A stretch of DNA of 64,000 bases from Cyrtodaria siliqua (Eukaryota > Mollusca > Bivalvia > Adapedonta > Hiatellidae), in assembly GCA_037043455.1 (NCBI GenBank), contig JAWPHD010011215.1:1-64000 (forward strand), given 5' to 3'. Shown here piece after piece: positions 50,701 through 54,056 of the stretch. The notes beneath the pieces were generated by a model. That model saw only the letters and a list, made by a program, of their open reading frames with translations. It searched no databases and had not been told where the DNA came from. The position numbers were made by a program, and so were the translations under genes. Numbering within the stretch: the first letter of the stretch is position 1; every line of letters starts with the position of its first letter.

Positions 50701-52798
50701 TATTGTTTTAGTGACCCTCTATGAAATCTACTGACTCACTATAGAATAATAGAGGGTCACCATGTGACCGCTCTAATCATATGAAATTCCTAGGATTTTG
50801 TGCGAGGTGCAATAAATAGTGCATAGATGTAATGGTAAATAGATCACAAATGTATCATTTCCTGTCAAGTCGTAGACAGGTTTCATGACTTTTACCTCAG
50901 AAAAAAAAGGAAGTTATTACAAAAAGAGTAAACTCGGATACATGTACGTTATCCGTCTGCGATTCAGTCTGTAGTCCTATCAGTCGCTCAGCCACAATAG
51001 TGTAGGTGTTCTGCCACACTACATGTACGTACCTGGTTACCAGTCTGCGGTTCAGCCTGTAGTCCTATCAGTCGCTCAACCACAATAGTATAGGTGGTCT
51101 GCCACACTACATGTACGTACCTGGTTATCAGTTTGCAGTTCAGTCTGTAGTCCTATCAGTCGCTCAACCACAATAGTGTACGTGTTCTGCCACACTACAT
51201 GTACATACCAGGTTATCAGTCTGCGGTTTAGCCTGTAGTCCTATCAGTCGCTCAGCCACAATGGTAGAGGTGTTCTGCCACACTACATGTACATACCTGG
51301 TTATCAGTCTGTGGTTCAGCCTGTAGTCCTATCAGTCGCTCAGCCACAATGGTAGAGGTGTTCTGCCACACTACATGTACGTACCTGGTTATCAGTCTGC
51401 AGTTCGTCGCTCAGCCACAATGGTATAGGTGTTCTGCCACACTACATGTACGTATCTGGTTATCAGTCTGCGGTTCAGCCTGTAGTCCTATCAGTTGCTC
51501 AGCCACAATGGTATAGGTGTTCTGGCACACTACATGTACGTACCTGGTTATCAGTCTGCGGTTCAGCCTGTAGTCCTATCAGTCGCTCAGCCACAATAGT
51601 ATAGGTGTTCTGCCACACTACATGTACGTACCTGGTTATCAGTCTGCGGTTCAGCCTGTAGTCCTATCAGTCGCTCAGCCACAATAGTATAGGTGTTCTG
51701 GCACACTACATGTTCGTATCTGGTTATCAGTCTGCGGTTCAGCCTGTAGTCCTATCAGTCGCTCAGCCACAATGGTATAGGTGTTCTGGCACACTACATG
51801 TACGTACCTGGTTATCAGTCTGCGGTTCAGCCTGTAGTCCTATCAGTCGCTCAGCCACAATAGTATAGGTGTTCTGCCACACTACATGTACGTACCTGGT
51901 TATCAGTCTGCAGTTCAGCCTGTAGTCCTATCAGTCGCTCAGCCACAATGTTATAGGTGTTCTGCCACACGTGGTCCACCTGCTTCCTGCTACAGCTGCC
52001 AAAAGTTTCCGCAAGACACGCATCTCCTTGACTCTTACACTGATAAAACACAAACAGCGAACATGAGTAGTAAGTACTTAAAGTCAGAACTTAACAACTA
52101 CTGCCCCTAAACATAAATAGATCATATACTGACAAAAACTAAACAGGGTATGTTGAAAGCATGTAACAAGTAAAAAATATACAAATATGATACTGATAAC
52201 AAAAGAACATCATTCTCAAATGATAATTACATTATTTTAAGATCTGAAGGAAAATAGGACAAATGCCTTACTACTCACTTCCTCCACACCTCACGCGCAA
52301 AATGCAAATCACCAGTGTTCCCACTGACTTTTTCATTTGAGGGTACATGTACCCCCTACTGTTAAATTTTGGGGGTACACTACAAATTTAGGGAGTACAC
52401 TATGAATTTTTAAGATTTTTAAACCTTTCAACATATTTTATTTGCTACTGAAGGCATTACAATACACAGCACAGTGTAATATTCACGTTGACAACAGTTT
52501 TTTTGTTGTTGTATTTCTGTGCGTGCATGCACGTACGAGGTCAGTTTTCTGTGCGTGATTTTTTGTTTTCATGCGTGATTCACGCACATATGTGCGTGAA
52601 TGGGAACACTGATCACTTAAGATTTCCTGAGGAAGGCCCTTTTAGTAGATGAACCTAGTGTACATGTACATATTGAAGTACGTATGCTACATGTAGGTTT
52701 AATAGATCAAGTTGACAACTCACCTCTTTGACAAAAGTAATCAGGTCTTCTTCGCTGTTTTTGTCTATTACTGACAATAGCTCGTCCCTCTTCACCAT
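328..52798 (-). CDS. NCAPG2: Condensin-2 complex subunit G2, 26 exons, C-terminus off window
   Basis: Split gene encoding the HEAT-repeat G2 subunit of condensin II, the nuclear SMC2/SMC4 complex that begins chromosome compaction in prophase. Coding exons, 5' to 3': 52798-52724, 52039-51896, 49635-49497, 45212-45049, 43684-43550, 42381-42287, 38903-38753, 33929-33837, 32524-32399, 31492-31313, 28771-28619, 27693-27576, 26422-26318, 22523-22438, 21799-21680, 21034-20957, 18863-18793, 17670-17528, 13271-13066, 12714-12598, 6450-6286, 5866-5767, 4561-4377, 2206-2063, 1052-961, 428-328. The sum is 3,286 nt (1,095 codons plus one base). Every junction is GT-AG and the frame is continuous. Conserved blocks appear in family order: SCSRKQ, YGEIYFRAW, GVDEMLCRLYEPIMWRSL, VVPMEHLLARLEVDTD, GAARQFFRYA and LPPLSAWLLDIL. 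Residues from exons 6-9 fall in the region of the condensin-II G2 family domain. About 45-50 C-terminal residues are outside the window. Comparison to the human protein is from memory. Confidence 0.93.
655..833. mobile_element. 179-bp hairpin MITE, family M1 copy 1
   Basis: Ends are agggct(a/t)ttccattaaaac and its inverse, followed on each side by an inverted accccaggaaggca block. About 45 bp of terminal inverted repeat with a short centre. Further copies lie at 17980-18154, 27717-27892 and 42054-42233, with a half copy at 39758-39820. All are in NCAPG2 introns except the half copy's undetermined partner arm. Confidence 0.8.
961..1052 (-). CDS. NCAPG2: NCAPG2 exon 25
   Basis: 92 nt, phase 0 to phase 2: FDLEEEPSIGTLPPLSAWLL then DILQRRANVT. 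Matches human DVEELTPPEHLSDLPPFSRCLIGIII. Acceptor is tgtttcag|TTT; donor is CGAA|GTAAGA. Confidence 0.92.
1438..1835. repeat. 51-bp tandem array in intron 24
   Basis: About eight units with core ctgtatgaacgtggattcag, the last ones diverged and one shortened. The unit is 17 codons long, so a false 93-residue repeating frame runs through it on the minus strand. It does not resemble the adjacent exons. Confidence 0.9.
2063..2206 (-). CDS. NCAPG2: NCAPG2 exon 24
   Basis: 48 codons, phase 0/0: LLGKVKGHIVELMKVVFQGL, then NDSLLHDVMATIMAAILAEM and TFCSQQ, matching human LLYSVQRPLHEFITAVQ...LSTLIAGPVVEISHQL. Acceptor is gttttacag|TTG; donor is CAG|GTATAC. Confidence 0.92.
2452..2571. mobile_element. 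120-bp hairpin element
   Basis: Near-palindrome: arm atatttgttggtttg...gtgaata followed by agtgagaaaactc, inverted on the other side as gagttttctcactt-type sequence and ending caaaccaacaaatat. Typical of a small MITE; located in intron 23. Confidence 0.75.
3213..3534. mobile_element. 322-bp MITE, family M2 copy 1
   Basis: Terminal inverted repeats ttaaagggacacacggcaat / inverse attgccatgtgtcccttta, AT-rich interior. A second full copy is at 56845-57168, and a third, reversed and interrupted by an insertion, spans 18957-20653. Confidence 0.82.
4377..4561 (-). CDS. NCAPG2: NCAPG2 exon 23
   Basis: 185 nt, phase 1 to phase 0: AELQLLPSVLLCLYQVTEFI, then HGEMIPQALSGIFVNIAGY and VKNYPGQSVK. Corresponds to the human LLDTVQKVFQKMLECIARSFRKQ region. 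Acceptor is tactccag|ATG; donor is AAA|GTAAGT. Confidence 0.9.
4636..4961 (-). mobile_element. tRNA-derived SINE, family S1
   Basis: Read on the minus strand, a tRNA-like head with A-box-like tggcgcagtcggtagcgc and B-box gggttcaatcc is followed by a body containing gtccgtcggatggggacgta and the tail gagccgttaaacaacattcaat. Related copies are at 5500-5655 (truncated), 28298-28592, 31878-32125 (decayed) and 58684-58893. It lies in intron 22. Confidence 0.8.
5500..5655 (-). mobile_element. Truncated S1 SINE fragment
   Basis: Shares the S1 body (tccgatggggacataaac on the minus strand) and part of the head next to ggcactagcccgtgt-like sequence. The tail is lost. Intron 22. Confidence 0.6.
5767..5866 (-). 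CDS. NCAPG2: NCAPG2 exon 22
   Basis: 100 nt, phase 0 to phase 1: SLLSILNDMLLVGIGDSTVC then IALVDFCRACLTA. Matches human TYLTVCKDVVMVGLGDHQFQMQLLQ. Acceptor is actacacag|AGT; donor is GCAG|GTGACC. Confidence 0.92.
6286..6450 (-). CDS. NCAPG2: NCAPG2 exon 21
   Basis: 55 codons, phase 0/0: FNCIPECIDVLSWTDKHVLP, IMEVKFEVEEASGRKRP, then SEVLARDIIE. Aligns loosely to human LSMLEDTGFWLESKILSFIQ. Donor chosen is GAG|GTATGT; an earlier GT (TCAG|GTAGAA) would break phase with exon 22. It follows a 6.1-kb intron holding the 26-bp satellite. Confidence 0.82.
6667..7045. repeat. Dispersed repeat beginning ggtgttccgcggaacac
   Basis: Starts with the small palindrome gtgttccgcggaacac. It contains two similar ~140-bp segments with accttcagtgt(g/a)accttgac and gtatattgaaagttt. 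The same opening appears at 26778 and related gaccttgacctttga segments occur at 26980-27190, 36000-36880 and 45890-46310. Confidence 0.55.
7151..8647. mobile_element. AACAAGAGG...AGCTAAAAA element A
   Basis: Begins aacaagagggccaggatggc and ends ggccagtagagctaaaaa. The interior consists of diverged ~150-bp repeats around atcaagggccataactc and tggtaaagatcggatgaaaa. No coding frame. A non-autonomous, possibly Helitron-related repeat in intron 20 (class is an inference). Confidence 0.65.
9695..11883. repeat. 26-bp satellite, about 78 copies
   Basis: Unit cagcaaccgtctataatact + gaatta. Two main variants alternate (ccgtcta / ccgttta) with minor ones (ctgaataac, cttaatta, ccattta). It is broken once by a MITE at 10939-11092. 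Copy number estimated from length. Located in intron 20. Confidence 0.95.
10939..11092. mobile_element. 154-bp MITE (family M3) inside 26-bp satellite
   Basis: TIRs cagggcatgaaaatt / inverse of aattttcctgccctg. Flanked by actga on both sides (10934-10938, 11093-11097), a 5-bp target duplication that restores the satellite unit when removed. A second, inverted copy sits at 22212-22379. Confidence 0.88.
11955..12090. mobile_element. AT-rich hairpin element
   Basis: Inverted arms around ttgaatttaatattaaactcg and cgtttaataaattcattatt with a core containing gatgctttgcacagcctcgcatcatat. Related hairpins occur at 33965-34240 and 62118-62215. Confidence 0.6.
12114..12338. mobile_element. 225-bp MITE with ~45-bp TIRs
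   Basis: Left arm tatacttaaataatgccatt + aaaagtgcaagttttttt is mirrored by aaaaacttgcacttttaatg + gcgttaagtata on the right. Interior AT-rich, no frame. Intron 20, just downstream of exon 20. Confidence 0.78.
12598..12714 (-). CDS. NCAPG2: NCAPG2 exon 20
   Basis: 39 codons, phase 0/0: RVIEARLGGNHDDVKTGDDK then FLLSTFNLYCKVNILLHSK, corresponding to human AFGLHCRLSIHLQHKF. Acceptor is attttcag|CGA; donor is AAG|GTATGT. Confidence 0.88.
13066..13271 (-). CDS. NCAPG2: NCAPG2 exon 19
   Basis: 206 nt, phase 1 to phase 0. A lysine-rich linker (KITKKSKKKVGFVDPKQ) leads into QLAIDFLSYIFKHQVTQEIF and NEIDAVRGLLKGCF, matching human KPELALVYIEYLLTHPKNRECLL. Donor is TTC|GTAAGT; the open frame continues past it, but this donor alone keeps phase with exon 20. 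Confidence 0.9.
13391..14974. mobile_element. AACAAGAGG-type element B
   Basis: Begins aacaagaggtcaatgacctt with gaagctctactgat and ends ctgatcagaagagctaaaaa, so the two ends are partly complementary. The interior is about four tandem ~320-bp units (gtagtcgctacaa, ggcggccatcttgaatttcc, catcatgtcatgctgatcat). Its 3' end has ggacagacggac repeats. Intron 18. Confidence 0.75.
15695..17310. mobile_element. AACAAGAGG-type elements C, two concatenated
   Basis: Same ends and internal units as the element at 13391. A second aagaggtcaatgacc start lies at 15926 and an internal agtagagctaaaa end at 16708-16721, so at least two elements are joined or nested. Direct ~100-bp repeats of host sequence flank the block (about 15600-15694 and 17335-17415). 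Confidence 0.7.
17528..17670 (-). CDS. NCAPG2: NCAPG2 exon 18
   Basis: 143 nt, phase 2 to phase 1: RTWLPKLRNMTSENKED, then YGVILESLCVGNRGPELVEL and ASDWLQPLL. Matches the human YCTLLDCLCSWGQVGHILELVDNWLP block. Donor taken as CTAG|GTAGGT; a GTCTGT four bases on is an alternative but breaks the phase to exon 19. Confidence 0.88.
17980..18154. mobile_element. M1 MITE copy 2
   Basis: Same terminal block aaacatacatgggacccaaa and inverse; interior gaaccaaatatcagaaaata. Intron 17. Confidence 0.78.
18793..18863 (-). CDS. NCAPG2: NCAPG2 exon 17
   Basis: 71 nt, phase 0 to phase 2: DPQILCVLVQIAGYLPSGYI then PTV. Parallels human CKIPLFMLMSFMPASAVPPF. Acceptor is tttgcag|GAT; donor is TCAG|GTAAGA. Confidence 0.85.
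18957..20653. mobile_element. M2 MITE copy 3 interrupted by a TIR element
   Basis: The left end tttaaagggacacacggcaa is separated from the rest of the element (20389-20653, reverse orientation relative to the copy at 3213) by the insertion at 18986-20388. Its far end is eroded (gattgccatgtgtgag). Intron 16. Confidence 0.75.
18986..20388. mobile_element. 1.4-kb TIR DNA element
   Basis: 28-bp terminal inverted repeats beginning taccgtattttaccttgtat and reaching agtacgca on both ends. Subterminal copies of gtgcgtac(t/a)ata occur near each end. No transposase recognised; the 149-residue minus frame at 18952-19401 has no family resemblance. Non-autonomous. Confidence 0.85.
20957..21034 (-). CDS. 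NCAPG2: NCAPG2 exon 16
   Basis: 26 codons, phase 0/0: ASNAQLKKNLQKKFSYALPE, MMKAFS. Corresponds to human NKEAKLYTINKFASVLPEYLKVF. Acceptor is catatttcag|GCG; donor is TCA|GTAAGT. Confidence 0.9.
21290..21555. mobile_element. Foldback element with ~50-bp arms
   Basis: Left arm ccatcttggaacgatgac then cgcctttttaccatatgtgg is mirrored at 21500-21550 (ccatatatggtaaaaaggcg, gatgacgtcatcgttccaag). A decayed relative is at 12420-12560. Intron 15. Confidence 0.72.
21680..21799 (-). CDS. NCAPG2: NCAPG2 exon 15
   Basis: 40 codons, phase 0/0. An acidic run of four Asp (GAT repeat) precedes VVQLSDAPTMLGLCETICLL and WTVSDDALKK, matching human NDVACMAGLLEIIVILWKSID. Donor is AAG|GTACTG. Confidence 0.9.
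21905..22437. repeat. tgtttacacatcatgtat array at start of intron 14
   Basis: Short units around tgt(t/g)tacacatcatgtataa in higher-order ~62-bp blocks, reaching the donor of exon 14. Interrupted by the M3 MITE at 22212-22379. A 119-residue plus frame across it is an artefact. Confidence 0.85.
22212..22379. mobile_element. 168-bp M3 MITE, second copy
   Basis: Reverse orientation to the copy at 10939. Ends ctgggcacgaaaattcc and inverse of aaattttgctgccctt, flanked by atgtc on both sides (22207-22211, 22380-22384), a 5-bp target duplication. Shares internal ctcattgatgcaggacgagc and gttactcgtcc (reverse). Confidence 0.88.
22438..22523 (-). CDS. NCAPG2: NCAPG2 exon 14
   Basis: 86 nt, phase 1 to phase 0: NYMSLLCKAILLAIKRRE then DADGGQSTEQ, corresponding to the human HVIRHCLNACIQRAV helix followed by an acidic linker. 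Donor is CAG|GTGTGT, directly followed by a GTGTAAACA-type array in intron 14. Confidence 0.85.
22735..23690. repeat. Diverged ~180-bp tandem repeats in intron 13
   Basis: Repeats of gggcataactctggaattac, tatacaatttgaccaagt(c/t)tgg and ggctgattat(a/c) in about five diverged units. No TIRs found and no coding content. Confidence 0.7.
24261..26115. mobile_element. AACAAGAGG-type element D, 3' truncated
   Basis: Begins aacaagaggtcaatgacctt. About six ~320-bp units like those at 13391. Ends in gacagacggacgacagacgc without the usual agctaaaaa terminus. The units 24721-25040 and 25041-25360 appear identical by eye. Intron 13. Confidence 0.75.
26318..26422 (-). CDS. NCAPG2: NCAPG2 exon 13
   Basis: 105 nt, phase 1 to phase 1: EVQLERCIALIQENPGAARQ, then FFRYAPQHMSINDT. 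Matches human EVWCERCVTLVQMNHAAARRFYQYAHEHT. Donor is ACCG|GTAAGT. Confidence 0.95.
27576..27693 (-). CDS. NCAPG2: NCAPG2 exon 12
   Basis: 118 nt, phase 0 to phase 1: YWSVVPMEHLLARLEVDTDP then NRRIMKLIFGSFVPLDAA. Strong match to human FWKICPMEHILVRLETDSRPVSRRLVSLIFNSFLP, one of the most recognisable blocks of the family. Confidence 0.97.
27717..27892. mobile_element. M1 MITE copy 3
   Basis: Arms attccaataaaacatacacg + ggaccccaggaaggca and inverse ending tttaatggaatatccct. It starts 24 bp upstream of the exon 12 acceptor in intron 11, close enough that it could affect branch-point placement. Confidence 0.8.
28095..28275 (-). mobile_element. tRNA-derived SINE, second family
   Basis: On the minus strand the head reads tggtccagtggtagagcgcc (A-box) and gtgggttcgatcct (B-box), followed by a body with cttgagcaagataattaatc. 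It differs from the S1 family in body sequence. The far boundary is uncertain. Intron 11. Confidence 0.7.
28298..28592 (-). mobile_element. S1 SINE, near full length
   Basis: Minus-strand head gccgcgttgacccagtgg with cacgggttggagcc as B-box, body gtcggatgggggacgcaaac, tail gatgaaccattaaacaacaa. It lies head to tail with the second-family SINE and ends 27 bp from the exon 11 donor. Confidence 0.78.
28619..28771 (-). CDS. NCAPG2: NCAPG2 exon 11
   Basis: 51 codons, phase 0/0: GITLLLDNHLCHLFLKPVLP, then SFHDVSERVRIAMLELLIKV, ending SLRTIK. Matches human LPMILDNKLSHPLLEQLLP and SLHDNSEKVRVAFVDMLLKI. Acceptor is atgtttcag|GGT; donor is AAG|GTAACT. The acceptor and first ~27 nt are repeated about 12 times upstream. 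Confidence 0.95.
28744..29500 (-). repeat. 52-bp array copying exon 11 acceptor edge
   Basis: About 12-13 units with core ggtggttgtctagcaacaag + gtgataccctgaaa. Read on the minus strand each unit is intron (tatatgtcaatgtttcag) plus the first ~27 nt of exon 11 (GITLLLDNH). The first four extra units are nearly identical; later ones vary (52-70 bp). Most retain the AG. Confidence 0.92.
29885..31320 (-). repeat. 37-bp array copying exon 10 donor edge
   Basis: About 35-40 units (by length) with core tgacctctgctcctactgac + cttgattacactctccc. On the minus strand the unit is EVRESVIK coding sequence from exon 10, then donor AAG|GTCAGTAGGAGCA. Some units vary (higher-order blocks with acacatgtttgaccactgcc). 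The array begins at the real donor. Confidence 0.93.
31313..31492 (-). CDS. NCAPG2: NCAPG2 exon 10
   Basis: 60 codons, phase 0/0: ELLCDPFPNIRSISVMGVFR to DASSAEVRESVIK, matching human LLEDPYPMVRSTGILGV and DTSSADVRCSVFK. The donor AAG|GTCAGT sits inside the first unit of a 37-bp minisatellite built from this exon's own 3' edge. The 5' edge also has a decayed copy in intron 9. Confidence 0.94.
31495..31600 (-). repeat. Duplicate of exon 10 acceptor edge
   Basis: tattctgcggatgttcggga + atgaattgtataacaattct repeats, with about 80% identity by eye, the real exon 10 start (tactccgaatattcgggaat...). It sits ~75-80 bp further out in intron 9, with a further fragment near 31665-31690. Confidence 0.75.
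31878..32125 (+). mobile_element. Decayed S1 SINE
   Basis: Head-like ggtggcccagtgcgttaaag, body gggacgtaatctgggcggtc, and aaagaaccacaggaatctgt match S1 in plus orientation. The tRNA boxes are eroded. Intron 9. Confidence 0.6.
32399..32524 (-). CDS. NCAPG2: NCAPG2 exon 9
   Basis: 42 codons, phase 0/0: VANSQVRAYTAVLFFDVFPL through LLQKQFDLIQ, matching human ARNSEVRSNAALLFVEAFPI...IQKQFEEL, a HEAT-type helix pair. Donor is CAG|GTATTG. Confidence 0.95.
33490..33845 (-). repeat. ~110-bp array copying exon 8 donor edge
   Basis: Blocks containing acgtacccttagtgacctcc + acatgatgggttcatacagc recur at about 33609, 33718 and 33831 (the last is the real exon edge), with a decayed one near 33500. Each extra copy holds the RLYEPIMWRSLR coding edge followed by a donor-like GT. 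Confidence 0.85.
33837..33929 (-). CDS. NCAPG2: NCAPG2 exon 8
   Basis: 31 codons, phase 0/0: LLGYFHKQKKQRGVDEML followed by CRLYEPIMWRSLR. Matches human LSYFHHQKK...EEMLYRLYKPILWRGLK. Acceptor is cttgtag|TTG; donor is AGG|GTACG. Two clear and one decayed copy of the 3' edge follow in intron 8. Confidence 0.95.
33960..34245. mobile_element. AT-rich palindromic elements, paired
   Basis: Two related hairpins in tandem around tgaatttattaaatgagttg and gatatgacgtgaggctgtac / gcatcatat(c/a)at. Same family as 11955 and 62118. Intron 7, 30 bp upstream of exon 8. Confidence 0.65.
34997..35989. mobile_element. AACAAGAGG...AGCTAAAAA element E
   Basis: Begins aacaagaggcccaagagggc + ctgtggatgctctactgatt, ends tttggccagtagagctaaaa. 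The interior resembles the element at 7151. A low-complexity AT stretch with (ta)n lies at 35640-35740. Intron 7. Confidence 0.65.
36000..36880. repeat. ~155-bp diverged tandem repeats
   Basis: About five units of gtcacgttgc(a/g)atgtaccact + tataagcaaagtttgaaagg + gttatctgccctttgcttgg. Ends with gccgccgccgccgaaaagca and ggcgagacaaaaac. Widespread in style, no coding content. Confidence 0.75.
37151..38277. mobile_element. 1.13-kb TIR element with TATAC target duplication
   Basis: Ends ctgggctcttcatt / inverse aatgaagagcccag, flanked on both sides by tatac (37146-37150, 38278-38282). The subterminal region holds repeated ttagccatttt / ttcgcca motifs. No transposase frame. Intron 7. Confidence 0.85.
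38678..38752 (-). repeat. Extra copy of exon 7 donor edge
   Basis: tttctgagggcaggtgcaag + tacggcctgcccatgcacag repeats the last ~70 nt of exon 7 in tandem, including a usable-looking donor (AAAA|GTAAGG). Substitutions relative to the real edge show it is an old duplicate. Confidence 0.85.
38753..38903 (-). CDS. NCAPG2: NCAPG2 exon 7
   Basis: 151 nt, phase 2 to phase 0. Contains HEKYGEIYFRAWQTVTGS and EQACIQDLMCHAVH, a diagnostic match to human AEIYFRAWKKASG and NDCIQDFMFHGIH. Donor is AAAG|GTAAGA. One extra ~80-bp copy of its 3' edge with donor lies just downstream. Confidence 0.95.
40128..42003. mobile_element. Large foldback enclosing a 54-bp array
   Basis: Arms 40128-40262 and 41862-42003 are inverted copies (atggcggctc, gtttgtcatccgattttg, ataattctttc). 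They enclose the 54-bp array and AT-rich filler. No transposase seen. Intron 6. Confidence 0.6.
40511..40950. repeat. 54-bp tandem array, eight copies
   Basis: Unit gggaagctgatgaggaacac + ctttagtttaaactttacac + ccgtcccatttcta. The length is a multiple of three, so long open frames run on both strands (143 and 156 residues); neither has a plausible protein composition. Copies differ at single sites (tttag/ttcag, catttc/cacttc). Confidence 0.93.
42054..42233. mobile_element. M1 MITE copy 4
   Basis: Arms agggttattacattaaatca + tgggacctcaggaaggcac and inverse ending aatggaatagccct. 54 bp downstream of exon 6 in intron 6. Confidence 0.8.
42287..42381 (-). CDS. NCAPG2: NCAPG2 exon 6
   Basis: 95 nt, phase 0 to phase 2: GIKFLGFVFSVNESF then LHHMIKNHLLSVP, matching the family's RRFLSCLFNWN...HGTIKNQL block. 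Acceptor is gtttaacag|GGA; donor is CCCAG|GTATGT. Confidence 0.92.
43550..43684 (-). CDS. NCAPG2: NCAPG2 exon 5
   Basis: 45 codons, phase 0/0: IADVKRVWSLHEVV through RCFISPQYMQQDE, matching the human ADVCRLWRIHQAL region. Acceptor is attttacag|ATA; donor is GAG|GTGAGA. The first ~64 nt of the exon together with the acceptor are repeated about five times in intron 4. Confidence 0.92.
43685..44135 (-). repeat. ~89-bp array copying exon 5 acceptor edge
   Basis: Five extra units of cattgtgaagtttcactg(t/g)g + acacaacctcatgtaggctc + cacactcgcttcacgtccgc + tatctgtaaaatag. On the minus strand each is acceptor attttacag plus the first ~64 nt of exon 5 (IADVKRVWSLHEVV...). Intron 4. Confidence 0.92.
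45049..45212 (-). CDS. NCAPG2: NCAPG2 exon 4
   Basis: 164 nt, phase 1 to phase 0. Encodes DFIPNLPATEDKVK, then FEEWWKKKLRDRE and LYLLERSLDLQPKPL. This parallels the human WWEKGLPAKED...LLRRSLE segment. Donor is CTG|GTATAC. Confidence 0.92.
45890..46770. repeat. Dispersed gaccttgacctttga / cgtcacgaaagtggtgcggg repeats
   Basis: First half: two diverged ~170-bp units with gacatgattcttgc(a/g)c and gaacatttgtgtgaagtttg. Second half: tatgccccgtcacgaaagtg followed by two ~140-bp units with caaactttaca. Old and decayed; also seen near 26980-27190. In intron 3 (45213-49496). Confidence 0.6.
47281..49409. mobile_element. 2.13-kb TIR element with TAATG target duplication
   Basis: ~30-bp TIRs: acatggatttatatgtacac + tggatttgaaac on the left and the inverse (two bases shorter) on the right. 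Flanked by taatg at 47276-47280 and 49410-49414. The interior has two ~205-bp direct repeats (47621-47830, 47832-48035), a third decayed one, then three ~185-bp repeats with cacgtcactgtcgcagtttc. No transposase. Intron 3. Confidence 0.87.
49497..49635 (-). CDS. NCAPG2: NCAPG2 exon 3
   Basis: 139 nt, phase 0 start and phase 1 end. Encodes EPEQTSDSV through AYLMQ, an acidic/serine stretch followed by a hydrophobic helix, as in the family after the N-terminal helices. A 2.1-kb TIR element ends only 87 bp downstream of its donor. Confidence 0.85.
50936..51895 (-). repeat. 88-bp array copying exon 2 donor edge
   Basis: About 11 units plus a decayed first unit, with core cctggttatcagtctgcggt + tcagcctgtagtcctatcag. 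On the minus strand each has ~75 nt of exon 2 coding sequence (QNTYNIVAERLIGLQAEL...) ending CAG|GTACGT plus 13 nt of intron. One unit (near 51400) is shortened. Fills the first ~950 bp of intron 2. Confidence 0.94.
51896..52039 (-). CDS. NCAPG2: NCAPG2 exon 2
   Basis: 48 codons, CKSQGDACLAE to ELQTDNQ, phase 0 at both ends, with SCSRKQ matching the family's SRKQ segment. Acceptor is tttatcag|TGT; donor is CAG|GTACGT. The last ~75 nt of this exon plus 13 nt of intron are repeated about 11-12 times in intron 2. Confidence 0.9.
52724..52798 (-). CDS. NCAPG2: NCAPG2 exon 1, start codon exon
   Basis: Encodes 25 residues beginning MVKRDELLSVIDKNSEED and ending FVKE. It aligns with the human amino end (MEKRE...). 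The donor is GAG|GTGAG, phase 0. An AG directly upstream (gtactgcag before gcccctcg) could be the acceptor of a 5' UTR intron, so the transcription start may lie further right. No promoter motif was identified. Confidence 0.85.
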
Positions 52799-53015
52799 TC
52801 TGAATCGAGGGGCCTGCAGTACAACATTATTTTTTTTTGAGATTGAGAATTTTTTAAACAATTTTGGAAAAAATACACTATTTTGCATTGGGAACGGGTC
52901 GTTTTTCTGCCCCGTGGGACACCTAGAAAAAGCCCTGTTTCCCAAAAGGAGAATCTCTCACTGGTATGGCAGGATAGGAGTGCACTGTCTCACTCTGTCA
53001 AGTGCATTCCTGTTT

Positions 53016-54056
53016 CTGTGTAGTTTGAACCTGGTGTGCATTGCTTCGAAGGGGTATAACACCCACTCCCGCACCCCGCACTGTCTACTGAAATAACTGT
53101 TACCGGTATTTGTTGATTATTTTTATACATTGACATTATAACAATGTATTGTTAGAAAATATCTGCTTGCTTAAATACATGCAATGGCAAAATAATTCAC
53201 AAAATTTATCGTTCTCAAAGAGTATAAAACCCACTCCCATACCGTACCGAACCCCTAAAATCCGAACCCCTAACTCTCGGTATATATGAAAGTGTAAACC
53301 CAAATATCAAGGGACCATTTTCAGATAAACATACTTACATTCTCACTATAAAACTTATTTCCAAACAAATTTCTTTAATTGGAAGGTGAAAAACATGATT
53401 TTATGTGGGTTGTGAATTTCCGAACCCCTACTTCATGCAACTTACACATTCGTGAAAATCGCAAAGAATATTTTCATATTTTTATTTTTTAGGAATAACA
53501 TATATATACATGCTGATAGTAATTGCACACACACACACACACACACAATTAAATGTACTCATAGCAGATATGAGATCTTTCAGTATTTTCCGTGATAATT
53601 ACTTTCAAAAAATAAAGTCAAAATGTAAAACAAAAAAACAAAAAATACTTAAATAAAAGAAATCTTTACATTAACCTTACAAAATAAGTTGTTTTTTGTT
53701 TTGATTTTTTAAGCTAATAAAATTAGATACATGAAAAAATATTAATTCAGAGAAAAGAATCCCAACACCGATACAGTGCCAGTGGGTTTTATATTTATAC
53801 CCTTTGAGAATGATAAAATGTGAATTATTTTGCTAGTGCATGTATTTTTTCTTAACAATATATTGTTAAAAAATATCAATATCAATGTATAAAAACTAAA
53901 ATAATCAACAAATAACAGTTATTTTACTAAGTAAATAGTGTTATCATTTTTGTAGACAGTGCGGGTTTCCGGAGTGGGTTTTATACCCCTTCCATTGCTT
54001 CTCTTTTTTCGTGTAATTTCAAGAGAAGCAATGCACACCAGGTTCAAACTACACAG
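53016..54056. mobile_element. 1.04-kb foldback element, ~250-bp arms
   Basis: Ends ctgtgtagtttgaacctggt / inverse. Arms include gcagtgcgggg/agtgggttttatac, tgttgattatttttatacat and gagaatgataaaatgtgaat in inverted order. The interior is AT-rich with (ca)n at 53528-53547. Lies 218 bp upstream of the NCAPG2 start codon. Confidence 0.82.

Noticed and set aside
52728..53096. 122-residue plus frame near the 5' end of NCAPG2
   Set aside because: Antisense to exon 1 and runs into the foldback element; no coding features.
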